From assembly GCA_963691655.1 (NCBI GenBank), contig OY829328.1, forward strand, positions 31,391,890-31,455,889: 64,000 nucleotides of DNA. The letters are read 5' to 3'. Position 1 is the first letter of the stretch. Each line of letters begins with the position of its first letter. A model generated the notes under the pieces. It saw only the letters and a list, made by a program, of their open reading frames with translations. It made no database searches and was not told where the DNA came from. Of this stretch, positions 1 through 12,367 are shown one piece after another. The DNA comes from Toxonevra muliebris (taxonomy: Eukaryota > Arthropoda > Insecta > Diptera > Pallopteridae). The translations under genes were made by a program, and so were the position numbers.

Positions 1-300
1 TTTAATTTGTATAATAGCCCTTGAAGCCAAACTTTGTCGAACGCTTGTTGAATGTCCAAAAACATGGCAGAGCAATATTTTTTGCGTTCCAGAAAATCAG
101 TAATAATATTCACTATGCGATAATATTGCTCAGGAGTACCGTGCTTATGACGATTGGTGATGCGGAACTATATCCTTATTTTCTAGTATTTTTATCAATA
201 TACTCAAGAGTATTCTTTCTAATATTTTTGAAAATATTGCCAGCAAACTTATAGGTCTATATGAGGCCACTGAGTTTTCAGTTATTTCAGCACATTTTCA
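1..300 (-). mobile_element. Non-LTR (jockey-like) retrotransposon fragment, reverse transcriptase domain
   Basis: Minus-strand translation gives successive blocks of a jockey-type reverse transcriptase. They are a SYRPISLL block near 240-265, a block reading HGTPEQYYRIVN near 110-140, and motif A, FLDIQQAFDKVWLQG, near 20-62, which contains the first catalytic Asp. The fragment runs off the left edge, so the second catalytic motif (YADD) is outside the window. The reading frame shifts between blocks, so it is a dead copy. It lies upstream of, and antisense to, the exon at 1164 and probably sits in that gene's intron or flank. Confidence 0.8.
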
Positions 301-1163
301 TTGAGAAGGATAGAGGTTTAATGAGCAAGCTTATTCCTTATTCTTATAATTGAAAGTAAATCGTTATAACTAAAAACAACAATAATTAATTATGCTCACC
401 TTTTTGCCTGTTTAAGTTATTAAATTTTTAAGTGTTTGAAAATCTTTTGGGGGAATTTTTGGGAAATTTCTCCCCCTTGTATCCGCGCCTGTAACATATA
501 TCTTTGATAATATACATAAAACATTTAGACAGTTGTGTCGCGCATTGTATTAATAGAATACTGTACAATTGGAATCAACAGAATAAGTTTTGTAGAAGTA
601 GGAACGTCGAGAATGTAAAAAATTAGTCCCTCAGACTAAAGTAAAGTCTAGTAAATTGGGAGAAGTCAGGCATTAAAAACTTTTGAGGTTCATCGGAAGT
701 TCTGAATACTACAATGAGTCAATATTTAAAGATTTAAACAAGCATCGCTTCCGAGGCAAGCGTTTTAACTTAACCTAACCTAGACGGTGCACATTTACAA
801 ATTTTGTAGTTACGCTCACTAGCAGACTGGAGGGGGAGATGGGTGATAATCAAAATGTATGAAATTATCATTGGGAAGGGAGAGGACTTTAGAACACAAA
901 TACTTGATTATTTGATAGAATAAAGCTGTTCATATTAAATTTTATTTAATTCTAAACTTTAATTTTGATTAAGTTTATTCTGATAAATTGATTCTTTCAC
1001 ACACACTAGCATCTTGTTATTATGCTTAAAAATATTTCTTTATAACTTTATAAAAACACTGAACACTGAATAAGTTTTGTGTTTATTGCACTCTTGTTTA
1101 CAGAATTAATTTTATTATATTTAAATTTAACAAAACTAAATATTAATTTAAATAAAATTCTAG
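301..1163. other. Non-coding stretch, possibly an intron of the gene ending at 1304
   Basis: No coding frame is supported. A G-rich and C-rich segment at about 448-491 ending CCGCGCCTG resembles the terminal repeat of a DNA transposon, but no partner end was found. The segment next to 1164 is AT-rich, with CTAAAT/TTAATT branch-point-like words ending in TTCTAG. Confidence 0.3.
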
Positions 1164-1304
1164 AGTTCGGATATGAATGCACGCCAAATGAATGCTACAC
1201 CACCAAAAAGCATCAACGATATGGTTTCCTCTTCAACCCCCAACGGCATGGTCTCTCCCCCAACCAACAGCCAAGGAGAAACAAAAGCATATGGAATGGA
1301 ATAA
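1164..1304 (+). CDS. Probable 3'-terminal coding exon of an unrecognised gene
   Basis: After an AT-rich stretch ending TTCTAG, an open frame of 46 codons begins SSDMNARQMNATPPKSIND and ends KAYGME before TAA at 1302-1304. The composition (Ser, Thr, Pro, Asn, Met) and raised GC content differ sharply from the AT-rich DNA around it, which is the main reason to call it coding. The acceptor lacks a strong pyrimidine tract, so the exon start is provisional. The frame is in phase 0 from 1164. AATAAA signals follow at about 1615 and again near 1695, a plausible 3' UTR. The gene would converge with ced-6, whose stop is at 2570. I do not recognise the family: a Ser/Thr/Pro-rich tail like this is found in many fly proteins. 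It could also be a chance open stretch. Confidence 0.5.
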   Translation, partial: SSDMNARQMNATPPKSINDMVSSSTPNGMVSPPTNSQGETKAYGME

Positions 1305-2569
1305 GAAATAGGTTAACAACTACATAAACTCAGTACTTACAGTTTTGCAACAAGTAGTAAAATTTAAATACTTACTTATGTATTTATATATCAACAAAAA
1401 TACCAACTTGAAAATCTAACAAAATATGCCACAAAACAATAGAGCAATCCTAAGCCTAAAAATCACACCTTTAGTAAATTTTACACACACACATATACGC
1501 TATGATATTTTATAAATTCGTTTTAACAGAAAAAATGGCAGTATTTTACCACATTTATACCGTAAAGTTTATACATATGTAGTAATTTCCGTTTTAGCAA
1601 ATTTTAAGTGCAAAAATAAATCGGTGTACGTAAAATGTGTAATTGTGTTTGTTTCGTTTTTACATATATATAACATATTTGTGTATGCATTTAAAAATAA
1701 AAATAAAAAAACCAATAATTTTTATTGATAAAAAATAAGAAGAAAACAATTTCTTTTTATTTATACTAAAACGCGTACATAATAATAACATTGCATATTA
1801 TTTATATATTTATATATCTAGTATACATTTTCTTTTTCACTTTTTTCATTAATTTAAATATTTTCGTTTCTTATTTTTATTTATTTATTTTATTTTTTTT
1901 TTTTTGATTTTTTAAATTACTTTACAGGTTTTCCAATAATAATTTTTAATAAAACTTTTTCTTTTTTATATAAATATGTAAGGCGTGTTTCATTATCACT
2001 TTGTTCGGCATCATCAAATTCATTTTCCACTATAGAACAAAAAAAAAAAAACATTTTCTTTTATAGAATACAATGTAGGTTTATATCATATATATATATC
2101 AATCAAGTATGTATATCAATATAAAAAATAATAAATACAATAATACATAATATAATATATTAATTAATAATAATAATAATAATAGAGCACATTAAATAAA
2201 TGTTTTAATAATAATAGATAAATGTTTATAGAAGAAATACAAATAATTAATGCTGATTTGATTATAATTACTTACAAAAACAAAAAGAAAATTTATTTAT
2301 ATACATACATATGTAATACATATGCATATTACATTATATATTATGTACAAATGTACTGTATATGCATGTATATATATAATAAAAATAATCAGAATAATAA
2401 TATTCGATGCAACTTTTCTAGGTTATGTGAAAAGTATCTGTATGTATGTATATTTTAGTATAGTTGAAACTGAAAATATTAATCTTTTTTTTTTTTATTA
2501 GAATTTAACAGAAGAAAACCGCTGCAGCAAAATATCATAAATATGTAAAAGAAAATTCGGTTTTTACAA
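1305..2569. other. Convergent 3' UTR region between two genes
   Basis: AT-rich sequence with homopolymers (T run near 1893-1904, A run near 2040-2051) and TA-rich microsatellites. It should contain the 3' UTR of the plus-strand gene (polyadenylation words near 1615 and 1695) and the 3' UTR of ced-6 on the minus strand (several TTTATT words, i.e. AATAAA on the minus strand, near 1760-1905 and 2290). The exact cleavage sites cannot be read from the sequence. Confidence 0.5.
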
Positions 2570-5500
2570 TCATTTTCTTAAAGGATCCAAACTTTCCAGA
2601 GAAAAATCATCTACGTTGACATTTGCCAATTTATTCTGAAAGAGATGAGATAAAAGCATTAACAATGGTATTTTTCTAATTAAATTAGTGTAGCATTAAT
2701 ATTATAAATAATATAAATAATAGAAATTTATAAACCATTAAAATTGTGATTATGAGATCATCACAGAGTCCAAAGTCAAATTTTCTGAGTTACGATTACG
2801 TCTCTTTTAACATAAGTATATAGGTATACATATCTCTATGGCAGATGAAAGGATGATAGCTTAATTTTGCTCAAGCTAGATATGCAATTAACGTTCCCAT
2901 CGCTTAGTAAACCCAGATTTTACTCCTGAAAGTATTCTTTAGTTTGGATTGGAAAATCAAAGCGTGCTTGGTTCTAATTACGGTTTAGCACAAAAGATCT
3001 TCAGATCGGATCGGATCTATCATAATACTATAATACAATAATACTACATATCTCGTATACATATCGACTTGAACTATGCTTCCCTCTTTATTTAAAATAT
3101 TTTTTAATTAGTTAGTGTTCAAATAAAATAGCATAATATATAATAATACAATGAAACTGAGTTTGGACTTCATTTTAATCATTAAATTTAAATTGGAAAA
3201 CTCCAAAGAAATTGAATTAAGTTAGAAGGATGGAAAGCTTCAGAACTTAATTTTATGTAAAATAAAGTTTTCTTTTTTGCAACACTAGGCAACAATTTGA
3301 GGACAAAACCAAACCAATCGAAAACAATATTATTTGACCTCAGTAACAAAAGCCCCGATCCCTTTTTGCTCCACTACTTCACGATTTTTTTTTATAGTGG
3401 TTTGAAATTTTGATTTTTTGGGCAAAAATCGGGTCAAATAATGAGAAAAATCATATGTAAAATTTTATTTAAGGTAGTTCTTGTCTTGGGTAACCTATAT
3501 TAAAAACTTCCAAAAAATATTTCCTTAGAACATTTTAACCCTCTAACTCCCATCAGTATTGGTCATTTTGGGCCTTTTTCTTAAAAACTTTTTAAAAGCT
3601 AAGCTAAAGGGGAGGCCAAGGGTTAAAACCTTCCACAAAAATATTTTCCGGAAAATTTCACTAGGGGTCACTGACAACAAGTAGCCTCTAGGAGTTAAAG
3701 GTAACACATAAAAAAACGAAATTAAGTCTTAAGAAATTTATTTGTAAGCATTATTAGTAACATCCTTGTAATACTTATGTGCTGTAAGTATGCAACGTAG
3801 AAACTTTTAGCAGCAGAGAATCATTTAATAATATTGTAACGGTGCTGTAATCACCGGCCCCTCATACGCCAATATTAGTTCAGTGCTTAAACAACCTTAC
3901 CTGAGATGGGATAGCGGGAAATGGCCGCAGATATAACAAAATTTATTGATATTTTTGAAAACTCCATATTACTGATCATACATAATATCACACTTTGCAA
4001 TATTTGCTTACAAATAAATTTCTTAACATTTAATTTCGTTTTTTATGTGTTACCTTTAACTTCAAAAGGCTACTTGTTTTTGGTGACCCTTAATGAAATT
4101 TTCTGGAGAATATTTTTGTGGAATAGTTCAACCCTTTACCTCCCTTAAAACCTAGCTTTTAAAGAGTTTTTTATAAAAGGGCCCAAAATGACCCATACTG
4201 GTGGGAGCTAGAGGGTTAAAATGTTCTAGGTCAAATACTATCGTTTGAAATTGGTTTGGTTTTGTCCCGAAAATATGTGTTGCACTGTGTTATTGAATTT
4301 TTTAAAATTTATCTTAAAACTCAATCAGAGCAATATTTTAACTCTACACTGTTTCATATTATATCTCCCGACATATCCTGCATAAATTAATTATTACTTC
4401 AGTGAAGCGTGAAATGCTATTCAAGAATTCTTTTTAAAATGTAGAAACAAAAAAAAAATATTCATCGAATATTTTTGGCATATAAATAAATTGTATCCTT
4501 TTGTGTATGAATAGAGGAATAAATATACACATATTAACACAACAAATGACGGCACTCTTTAAATTTTTTTAGAAAATAAATAAGTGACCTTCCATATTTT
4601 CTGGGAGGCAATTTGCCAATAATTGGGTTTCTGTATTTAGAGTTAGAGTTGAAGGTGGGGTGGACTAAACCAATACACTCAGTCTTGAAAACCATTGTAC
4701 TATACCCAAGATAGAGCTAGTAGAAGAGAGAAGAAAGACAGGAAAGATATGTGATGGGGTAAATGGGAAGAAGAAAGGTCTAGGGTCTCTCAACCTCAAA
4801 CTTCTTTGTTTCACTGATGAACATTAGAAGTTTGGAAGAGGGAAAGTATGGACATTATTCATACTCAAGACATCACTAAAAGGTTTTTGTATTGGAATAA
4901 GTAACCATCGGCCGGCCAAATTCGCTTACACTCTTTTGAATGGTCTTTGATATGAGCATATCAAGCCAATATGCACGAAACTGATGTTAGCGAAATTTTC
5001 TCTGATTTTGCGTTTTCAATGCAAAACGATGCCTTGTATTCCACGCACCAGGTTGCAAATTTATTATACAAAAATGAACCGATTCTTAAAAACAGAGAGA
5101 ACAAATTTAGACTACGGTGCTAGTGCTTTGCACCAAGGCAGCGAAAAAATGTCTCCGGTGAAATTTTGTTTTGTCGTTTACATCAATTTGGTGGTTGTGG
5201 CCTGATATTATCAAAAAATCTATCTTAGACATTAATCAGGTGCAACCAGTTTTAATTCGCTTGGGCAAGGTGAGGAAGAGCATAATCTTTCATTACTTGA
5301 AATCTATAAATAGAAGATAATGCAGACTTTTCACTTGTGCCACAGCAAGGGAAACTTTTGACCAAGTTTAGCGTCTCCAGAACCAGACAGTTACTATGAT
5401 ACAAGTAGTTTTGATTCGATGCTCACATAGTATCGATACTTTTACTCATTACTTGTATCGAATAAAAGTGTCGATGCTACCAAAAATATCAGAAAAAAAT

Positions 5501-8500
5501 ATCGAATATGTACTTGTATCGAATACTCGTTTAAAGAGACAAATTACTCTTTTTTTAAGTGCTTGTCAGGGAAAACATTCAGGTTTACACTACTCAACAC
5601 GAGTTTTTCGCCAATAAATCATGGTTTTGAGATATTTCCACTGGAAACACGTGAATCATATAGAAATGACGTTAATTTAATTCAGCAAATCGCTAGAAAA
5701 TTTATAATAGAAGGAAAACTAATAAACAGATTTAAGCTTGTTAAAAATATTTTATTTTAATGAAAAGGTTTCAATACACGTTATGTTCTACATGCATGGT
5801 CGGCAATATTTTCTATAACTTCAATACTGTACTGCAATATTTTCATACATTGGAATATTGCAATATGGACAGAAATATTTTGAATAATTCTGCAGTAGCA
5901 TTTTGAAATATATTATTGATTGCTGTAAAATATTATAAAATGATCCACAAATTTAAATATTGTATAGTAATATTTCAGTTTTTTAAATAAATATTTTCCC
6001 AAGGTATCGAGTATCCGATACTGACCCTTTTTCCGATACCAAGTAAAATACTTATGTTATACCATCGAGTAAAAAAAGTACTTGAATCGAATGAAAAGTA
6101 TCGAGTTTTTACTTGTATTTACTTGTATCGAGTCATCACTAGATACAGTCGCAAGGGACACTGGCGGGTGTACACGTGACCCGGCTCAGTATCCCTCTCA
6201 ATACTCATTGCCGCCGCTGTAACATTTTGTGGGAAAAAGTTTTGTTCATTTTTTATTCATTTACCCAACTTTAGCTAGACGGAGGCTTCACTCCCAATGA
6301 CCTCGTCGAGTTATCAAAAATACTAAAACCTCCTCAGAAACCTACTTAGGGTAGGTGCTAGCTTCAAAACGTGTGTATATTAAAATTTGGAAAAATAATA
6401 TGGTGAGCACAATAAGGTGAACGGAAAATATAGAAGTCGATTTGATTTACTGGTAATTAGATTTCGGATCCATGACTTTAAATCTTAAATCAAATTTTTT
6501 TAAATCTAATCAAACATATTTCATGTATGTAAGTATATGAAACCTTTCTAATCATACACAGATTTTTTCGCTATTATTTTATTAACTATGTCGAGAACAA
6601 CTAAACAATTTACATATAAATCGAGAAATAACAAACCATTAAATGAATTTCGGTACTAATTGCAAACAATATTTGACCCTCGCTTGATAGAAAATTGCAT
6701 TATGTAAATTTGAAAACTCATTGCACAAATTGTTCTGGCCCAAAGAGTTTACAATTTGCAAATAGAAACGATATCTAATACGAATTCTTAATACTTATGA
6801 CGTGCTTACTTTAAAAATACTCGGACCATTTATATCAAACGGATCAGATCCAAATAAATCAGTATTGCCATTTGAAATGATATTATTGGTAATGTTGTTG
6901 TTATTGCTACTGTTCGTAACCGATGTGCTGCGTCTAGGTGCAGCTACTTTTGGTGGAGGAGCCACTAAATAAAAAATAAAAATTAACAATTAATCAAATA
7001 TAATCAAATATGTATGTAAAGTATTTAGTTTGAATCTCAGGACTCACATAATGGTGGCGTCACATTTAAATCATTTGTGAAATTATTATTGCTGATATTG
7101 CTGCTATTGTTGTTGATATTGTTATTATTATTTTGTAGTTTATTATCATTATTATTATAAAATAATTGTTGGCCATATGATGACTTCGATGGTTCGAAGC
7201 CAAACAAATCGTTGCTAACATTTTTACCACTACCGCTGCCACCGCCGCTGCTGTCAATGCACTCCTCAGCGCGCGGGTCAAAATCACTATCCGAATCGGA
7301 ATTTAACAAGAGCTCTTCCATTTTTTGGCTATTGGATTTGTTGTGCATAATTTGGCTTGGAATATTATTGCGTGGCGGCACCATCGGTACAAATGATGTA
7401 GAAGTAGATGATGATTTCATGGAATGACTTGAGTTAGTGTCAATCAATAATTTATCTTCGTTGACTGTAAAGAAATAATAAAAAGAACAAATAGAAGAAT
7501 ACCACGTTAAAAATTGAACACTATGGAAGCGTGTTAATATAATGCACTTACTCAATTTGGCACTGTTGCCATTGGTTATTGTGCTACTGGCATCAATGCC
7601 GCCAACATCCAGTATATCCTTAACCCCCATTTTAAAAAGCATAGCATCCAGTTCGGATTTTGGTAACTTTAAGGATATTTCACGCAGACGATTCTTATAG
7701 ATAGCAATTGTTTTCTCGAAATCTGCTATTTGTTGTTGCGCTTTTGTTAAATCGGTCTTCTCGTTACTATTAATGTATTTTCTGTAATCAAGACATTATA
7801 AATATTAACTCGAATTTATATTGGGTTTATATTAGATTTACTTACCTATAGGCTAAATCGAAAGCTTGCCCGATGGTTAATGTTATGTCTGAAGCTAATT
7901 TATTAGATATGAATACGAAGCATTCATGTGTTTCTTCGGCATTACTGCCGCCTGTCGTTGAACCATTCGACGAACTGCTAATGCTGCTGCCCAAGCCATT
8001 GCTACTGCTACCATCCCCTTGCTTAGCTGATTTTGCAATGAAGCTGAAGAATTTCTTAACCCCTTTCTCATCGGCACAATAGGATATATTATGCAGCGGG
8101 AATTGATGTAGTATCTTCTGGGTGCGTGGTTCCTGTACTGCCAAACCATCGACACTAATTGTAATTTCGACTTTTTTACATTTTTCCTGAGTGCCTGTTT
8201 CGGCTTTTTTCATTTCCTGTGCAAATTGTAGCTTCCGTATGGCGTCCTTAACCACTTCAATACCTTTGGCCTGCTCGACAGGGAGATTTCCAAAGAACTA
8301 TGAGCGAGAGAGGAGGTAAAAATATTAATTAAAAACGATTAATAATAGTAAGAGTTAAATAGTAAAATGTTTCTATACATTGATACACGTAGATTTTAGA
8401 TAAAATCAAAAAGGAATCACATCTCGAAAATGATCTCAAAAAAAAAGGTTATATAAGTTTCATGTTGAATCATTCTGATATAATGAATAAAAAATATAAA

Positions 8501-9087
8501 AAGTTTTATGATTCCCGAGCAATAGAAGAAGAGTGCACATCAGCGCGTTGAAAATTTAAAATGCGTTTTCCTCGAAACAGCGAAGCCAATTCGAAAAAAA
8601 ATCGTTTTCCTTTAATGTATATTTAATAAATTAATATACTAAGATATTTATAAAAACTTTTAATTTCTTAAATAAAAAATTTCAAAAAAAGCCTTAAATT
8701 TCGGTTAGTCAAAGTGGTGTTACCCCTTGACTTGATCAGGTTTTATAAAAGATTCTTCTTTATGATCTGTTTTCAAGAAAATATAAGTTTTCCTCATAGA
8801 AAACATACATATCTTTTCAAATATAAGTTTTTCAGATTTCATTTCTAATTAGATCAAATTAAGATCAATATACCTATACCCTCGTTAATTAAATCAAAAC
8901 CAACCTTGACTAGATACACAACGTGTCCGTTGACGAGCGCATCGGGTGCATGCAACCAATTTCGTTTACCATTTTTGCCATCATTTGTTGTACCATTAGT
9001 GGTGGAATTACTATTATTATTGTTGTTATTGTTATTATTGTTGTTATTGTTGTTGTTCTGCTTATTCCAAAACATTAATTGCGACAT
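2570..9087 (-). CDS. ced-6: Ced-6 (GULP-type) engulfment adaptor, six coding exons
   Basis: Exons in transcript order are 9087-8905, 8297-7846, 7781-7552, 7464-7048, 6964-6810 and 2635-2570. All introns are GT-AG and phases match, giving 1503 nt (500 residues plus TGA). Residues 1-45 begin MSQLMFWNKQ, then a poly-Asn run. A PTB domain occupies about 48-212 (KGIEVVKDAIRKLQFAQEM, EPRTQKILHQFPLHNISYCA, THECFVFISNKLASDITL). It carries a Ser/Gly-rich insert at about 154-182. A leucine-zipper-like helix follows at about 215-260. The tail has DNSDSDSDFDP-like acidic text, FGFEP and SDPF clathrin/AP-2-type motifs, and ends DDFSLESLDPLRK. In flies this cytoplasmic adaptor binds NPXY motifs of receptors such as Draper for corpse uptake and has been linked to clathrin-dependent receptor uptake. 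The first coding exon starts at 9162 with an acceptor TTTACAG and 75 nt of 5' UTR. The donor at 8904 (GTTGGT) is weak but fits the protein. No frameshift was seen. Confidence 0.95.
3285..4287. mobile_element. Fold-back element with long inverted arms
   Basis: The left arm (3285-about 3735) and right arm (about 4020-4287) are inverted copies. Matching pieces are GGACAAAACCAAACCAAT at the outer side, AACATTTTAACCCTCTA in the middle, and AAGTAGCCTYTWGRAGTTAAAGGTAACACATAAAAAACG at the inner side (given as a consensus). The left arm is interrupted at about 3340-3528 by roughly 190 bp absent from the right arm. The left end reads CTAGGCAAC and the right end GTTGCACTG. No clear target-site duplication was found and no transposase is present, so it is a non-autonomous element in ced-6 intron 5. 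Confidence 0.7.
5390..6150. mobile_element. Degenerate inverted-repeat transposon relic
   Basis: Repeated variants of TATCGA/TCGATA and ACTTGTATCGA occur near both ends in opposite orientation (5410-5535 and 6003-6142). The right end TATCGAGTCATCACTA resembles hAT-type ends. The left end (TTACTATGATACAAGTA) matches only loosely. The middle is AT-rich with many AATATT words. Exact borders are uncertain. Confidence 0.35.
8298..8904 (-). other. ced-6 intron 2
   Basis: A 607-bp intron between the first coding exon and the main PTB exon. It ends in CTCATAG and joins YLVK to FFGNLPV in phase 0. Its donor GTTGGT is non-consensus. No other feature was seen. Confidence 0.85.
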
Positions 9088-9816
9088 ATTGCGAGTGCAG
9101 CTTTAAAAGTGCGTGTTGTTGTTGTTTTAGTACAGATCAAAATTTTGAAGATTAGTGGAAACCTGTAAAGAAAAATATATAAAATTAATGTGATTTAGTT
9201 TTTTTTTTTAATTTTATAATACAACAATGCAGTGTGTACTTTCTTGATTACTTTTCGAAAATTTGAAAATATCTTATCTTCTATTTATATTAAAAATTCC
9301 TAACAAAATTATTTACATAGTTAAGACAAAAGATTTGCTGGAGATAAATTGCTAGCAACTATCGTCACAACAGCATTATGGTAGTTTCACAAATTAGCAA
9401 AAAATAAATAAATAAATTTTTAAATAACCACAAAAAAAAAAAAAAATAATAATAATAATGTATACGTATGCAGCATCTGTACTTATTAGAAATTCACATT
9501 TATATTCTAAGTGGGAAAATCCATTTTATAATTATTTCTTTCTATGGTGTAGCGATAACACAAATCTCATCAGTAACATCAACAAGTGTTCTCAATTTTA
9601 ACTGATTACACTAGGCAACAAGTACATAAAATATGATAGTAAAATACATTCCTATATCACATAAGTCTTTCGAGATAAACATATAATTAGATTTGCTTTA
9701 TAGTCAAGTTAATTTTTATTTATAAAAACTCTGCGGTGGATTTTCTCTAGAAATTAATTTTATACATATTTACATATTTAACTCATATTAGATCACTTAA
9801 ATGAGATCATAACAAC

Positions 9817-11084
9817 CAGCGGTGCCATATTGACAGATTTATCTGTAAATTACAGTTTTTTGGGTCGGAATGCAGTCTTACAGATTCCCTTCAAATATTA
9901 CAGTTTATTCCCCAATTTTACAGTTTTTGCAATAATATGCAGAATAGACTTAAATATGTTTTGGTTATCATAAAAATGTAATTGTATTTCAGGGTAGCAC
10001 ATGCAGGTAGCGAATGTGGAAAGAATATTTCCCCAAATTAATCCTAATAAAACTAAAATTCGAAAAATTAGCTGAAAAGAACAAAAGACTTACTTAAAAA
10101 AATTATAAAATTGAACAAATTTCGTTGCATCAAGAGAAATGTACAAGAAATTTGATGAAACCATTTTGAGAGCTTTTAAAATTGTTGTATCGATTACTGG
10201 TGAATTATGACTACTCAAAAAATCGAACCCAGGAATGTTTATTTGATTTTTTAACTAGTCATAACAAGAATGTTATTTCGTGTTTCTTATTAATAATAAT
10301 AATAACATATATTTGTTTTATACATTTTTAAATGAATTTGTTTCTTTTTTTTTGACTTATTTTACTTAATTTGAAAGAATCAGTTTTTTTGATTTTATTA
10401 ATATTATTACATATTTATTTAAATAAATCAATTTTAGCTATTCCAGAGCATTTTTGCGAGTAGAATCTTCCACCAGTTAAACGCTATTTTTTCAAACAAA
10501 AACAATGTGATTGCTGATTGTTGTTGTCGTTATGATAAATAACGCAAATCAAATAACTTAATTTTTGAAAATTTTTTTGTATTTTGGGTGAAAGTGTTGT
10601 AAGAACTGGTTTAACCCAGTAACGCCTAGCGGTCCTATATGGCACCCTGAACCATTCCTGAGACAGGTTCAATAACAACTTTTTTCCCAAGCTCCTTTTT
10701 TGATATATCTATTTTGGTTCCCCTTTGGTTTCCGCTCGTCCTTAATGGGTTAATATTAATACAAAATTTGTATGTTCGTTTGTTTTTTATTTCCGAATCA
10801 AGCCTAATGAGCGAACTTTTTTTCCCAAACTTATTGTATTAGGTTTCCCAGAATTTATAGGATTTAAGAAAGCATAGCATCTCCGAAGCATGCAGAAACT
10901 ATTACATTATTGGACCTATTAAATTTGGAATGTGTGGTGGAATGATGGGCAATTGACTGAGAAACTTTTCGAATTAAAAATTTTAGTTTTGTTTTTTCGT
11001 TTTTATAGGTTACAGTTTTGTTCCAAAATACAGTTTTTGTTTTTACTTTTTACAGTTTTTACCCAAAAAAATATGGCAACACTG
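9817..11084. mobile_element. hAT-type DNA transposon relic with 8-bp target duplication
   Basis: The left end CAGCGGTGCCATATT and the right end, read inverted, CAGTGTTGCCATATT match at 13 of 15 positions. They are flanked by ATAACAAC (9809-9816) and ATAGCAAC (11085-11092), an 8-bp duplication with one change. Copies of TTACAGTTTTT lie near both ends, as is common for subterminal transposase-binding repeats in hAT elements. The interior has no intact transposase frame and is itself split by a piggyBac-type MITE at 10615-10749. Confidence 0.75.
10615..10749. mobile_element. piggyBac-type MITE nested in the hAT relic
   Basis: TTAA at 10611-10614 and 10750-10753 flank ends CCCAGTAACG and, inverted, CCCATTAAGG. 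The TTAA duplication plus CCC termini are typical of piggyBac-derived miniature elements. It is 135 bp with no coding capacity. Confidence 0.6.
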
Positions 11085-11364
11085 ATAGCAACAAACAAAG
11101 CCATGTATTCTATTGAAATGCCGAAAGTAACTGGCAACCCTCAAGCAAAAGGTTGTAAAAAACAAGGAAAATAGAGCAACTCATTGCCATTCCTCCAATT
11201 AACCATAATTGCTATATAAATTCTGGGTATCCAAATTCAATTAAGAGGCATGATTTTTATTTATTTTTAGATAAACACAAACATTTTTTTTCTCCGCGCT
11301 TATAATTTGTCAAAAGTTAATTTTTTACGTGTGTTCACCTAAATTTGAAATTCGGAATTTCAAC

Positions 11365-11391
11365 GAAATTCTCTCTCGTGTGTCCGCACCA
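11365..11391 (+). repeat. Direct repeat, first copy (second at 12894-12920)
   Basis: GAAATTC followed after three to four bases by TCGTGTGTCCGCAC is repeated at 12894-12920 in the same orientation. The two may be ends of related inserted elements. The element to which they belong was not delimited. Confidence 0.4.
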
Positions 11392-12367
11392 TAAAGCATT
11401 AAAAGTTGAAATTTTTTAAATGTTTTATAGCTTTTTTTGTAAATATTGCAAAATATAAAACTAAACCAAACTTCAAGACTTCAAATATTTAATATTATAA
11501 TAATAGTTTATGCAGATATTATTTAATATTTTATGTTATAACATGTTGTAGCTCATTTAGTTTTTCATACACAACAATGTTACATAATTCTAGAAATTGC
11601 CCAAACTCGTAAAATTGATTTCTTTTAAAAAAAATTAAATTTTTTCAACAAGTGTAATGTGATGAAACCAAATGAATTTTTAAAATTCTAAGGTGAGAAA
11701 CTTTTCGGAATTTATAGAATTGCAATTGCTTAATCGCCTTTGCGATCGTCGTTGTATTGTATTCTTTTGTTGTTGTTGTTGTGGTTGTTGATCAATCACG
11801 GTTTTAATTTATTATTTATGTAATTTTGCTATCAATACATCTATTTACACTGAACATGCATACATATATAAATATTTTAAGTAAGTAGAAGGGTACCAGG
11901 CGACATATATTGATTGACGTATATGAAATTAATTAATAAAAACATCTAAAGTTGTGATTAAATTTAATTACAAAAAAAAAAAAAAAAATTTAAATGAGGT
12001 CTAATGAAGACTACGAAGAATTATTAGAATTTCGAATGCACGAGTATTTTGCGCACATGATTTCAAATGAAATTAATATTGTAATTAATAACTCCTAATC
12101 AGTGTCAGGTGTTCTAAAGAATATTCTAGCTGAAAGTGCCGTTAGGGTCTTACAGCATTTCCATAGCATGCAAATGGCGTATTCTATAGAGACGTCCAAC
12201 GGTGTAACGTTTTAATATAACGGGTGTATAAAAAAAATATAAAGTTACAATGAAATTATGTACAAATATTTATGCCAAAAATATTAAAAAATATTGCCAG
12301 TTTCAGCCAAGTCGGACAAGGGGCACACCCATTTAAAGTGCCAAAAAAATCTTGAAAGTTATTAATG

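Larger units (their letters stand above)
2636..6809 (-). other. ced-6 intron 5 (about 4.2 kb) with transposon relics
   Basis: The donor GTAAGC lies just below 6810 and the acceptor TTTCAG just above 2635. The flanking codons join IFK to NKLANV, as expected for Ced-6. The intron contains an inverted-repeat element (3285-4287) and an older relic with repeated TATCGA words (about 5390-6150). The rest (2640-3280, 4290-5390, 6150-6800) shows no coding frame I can support. Confidence 0.85.
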
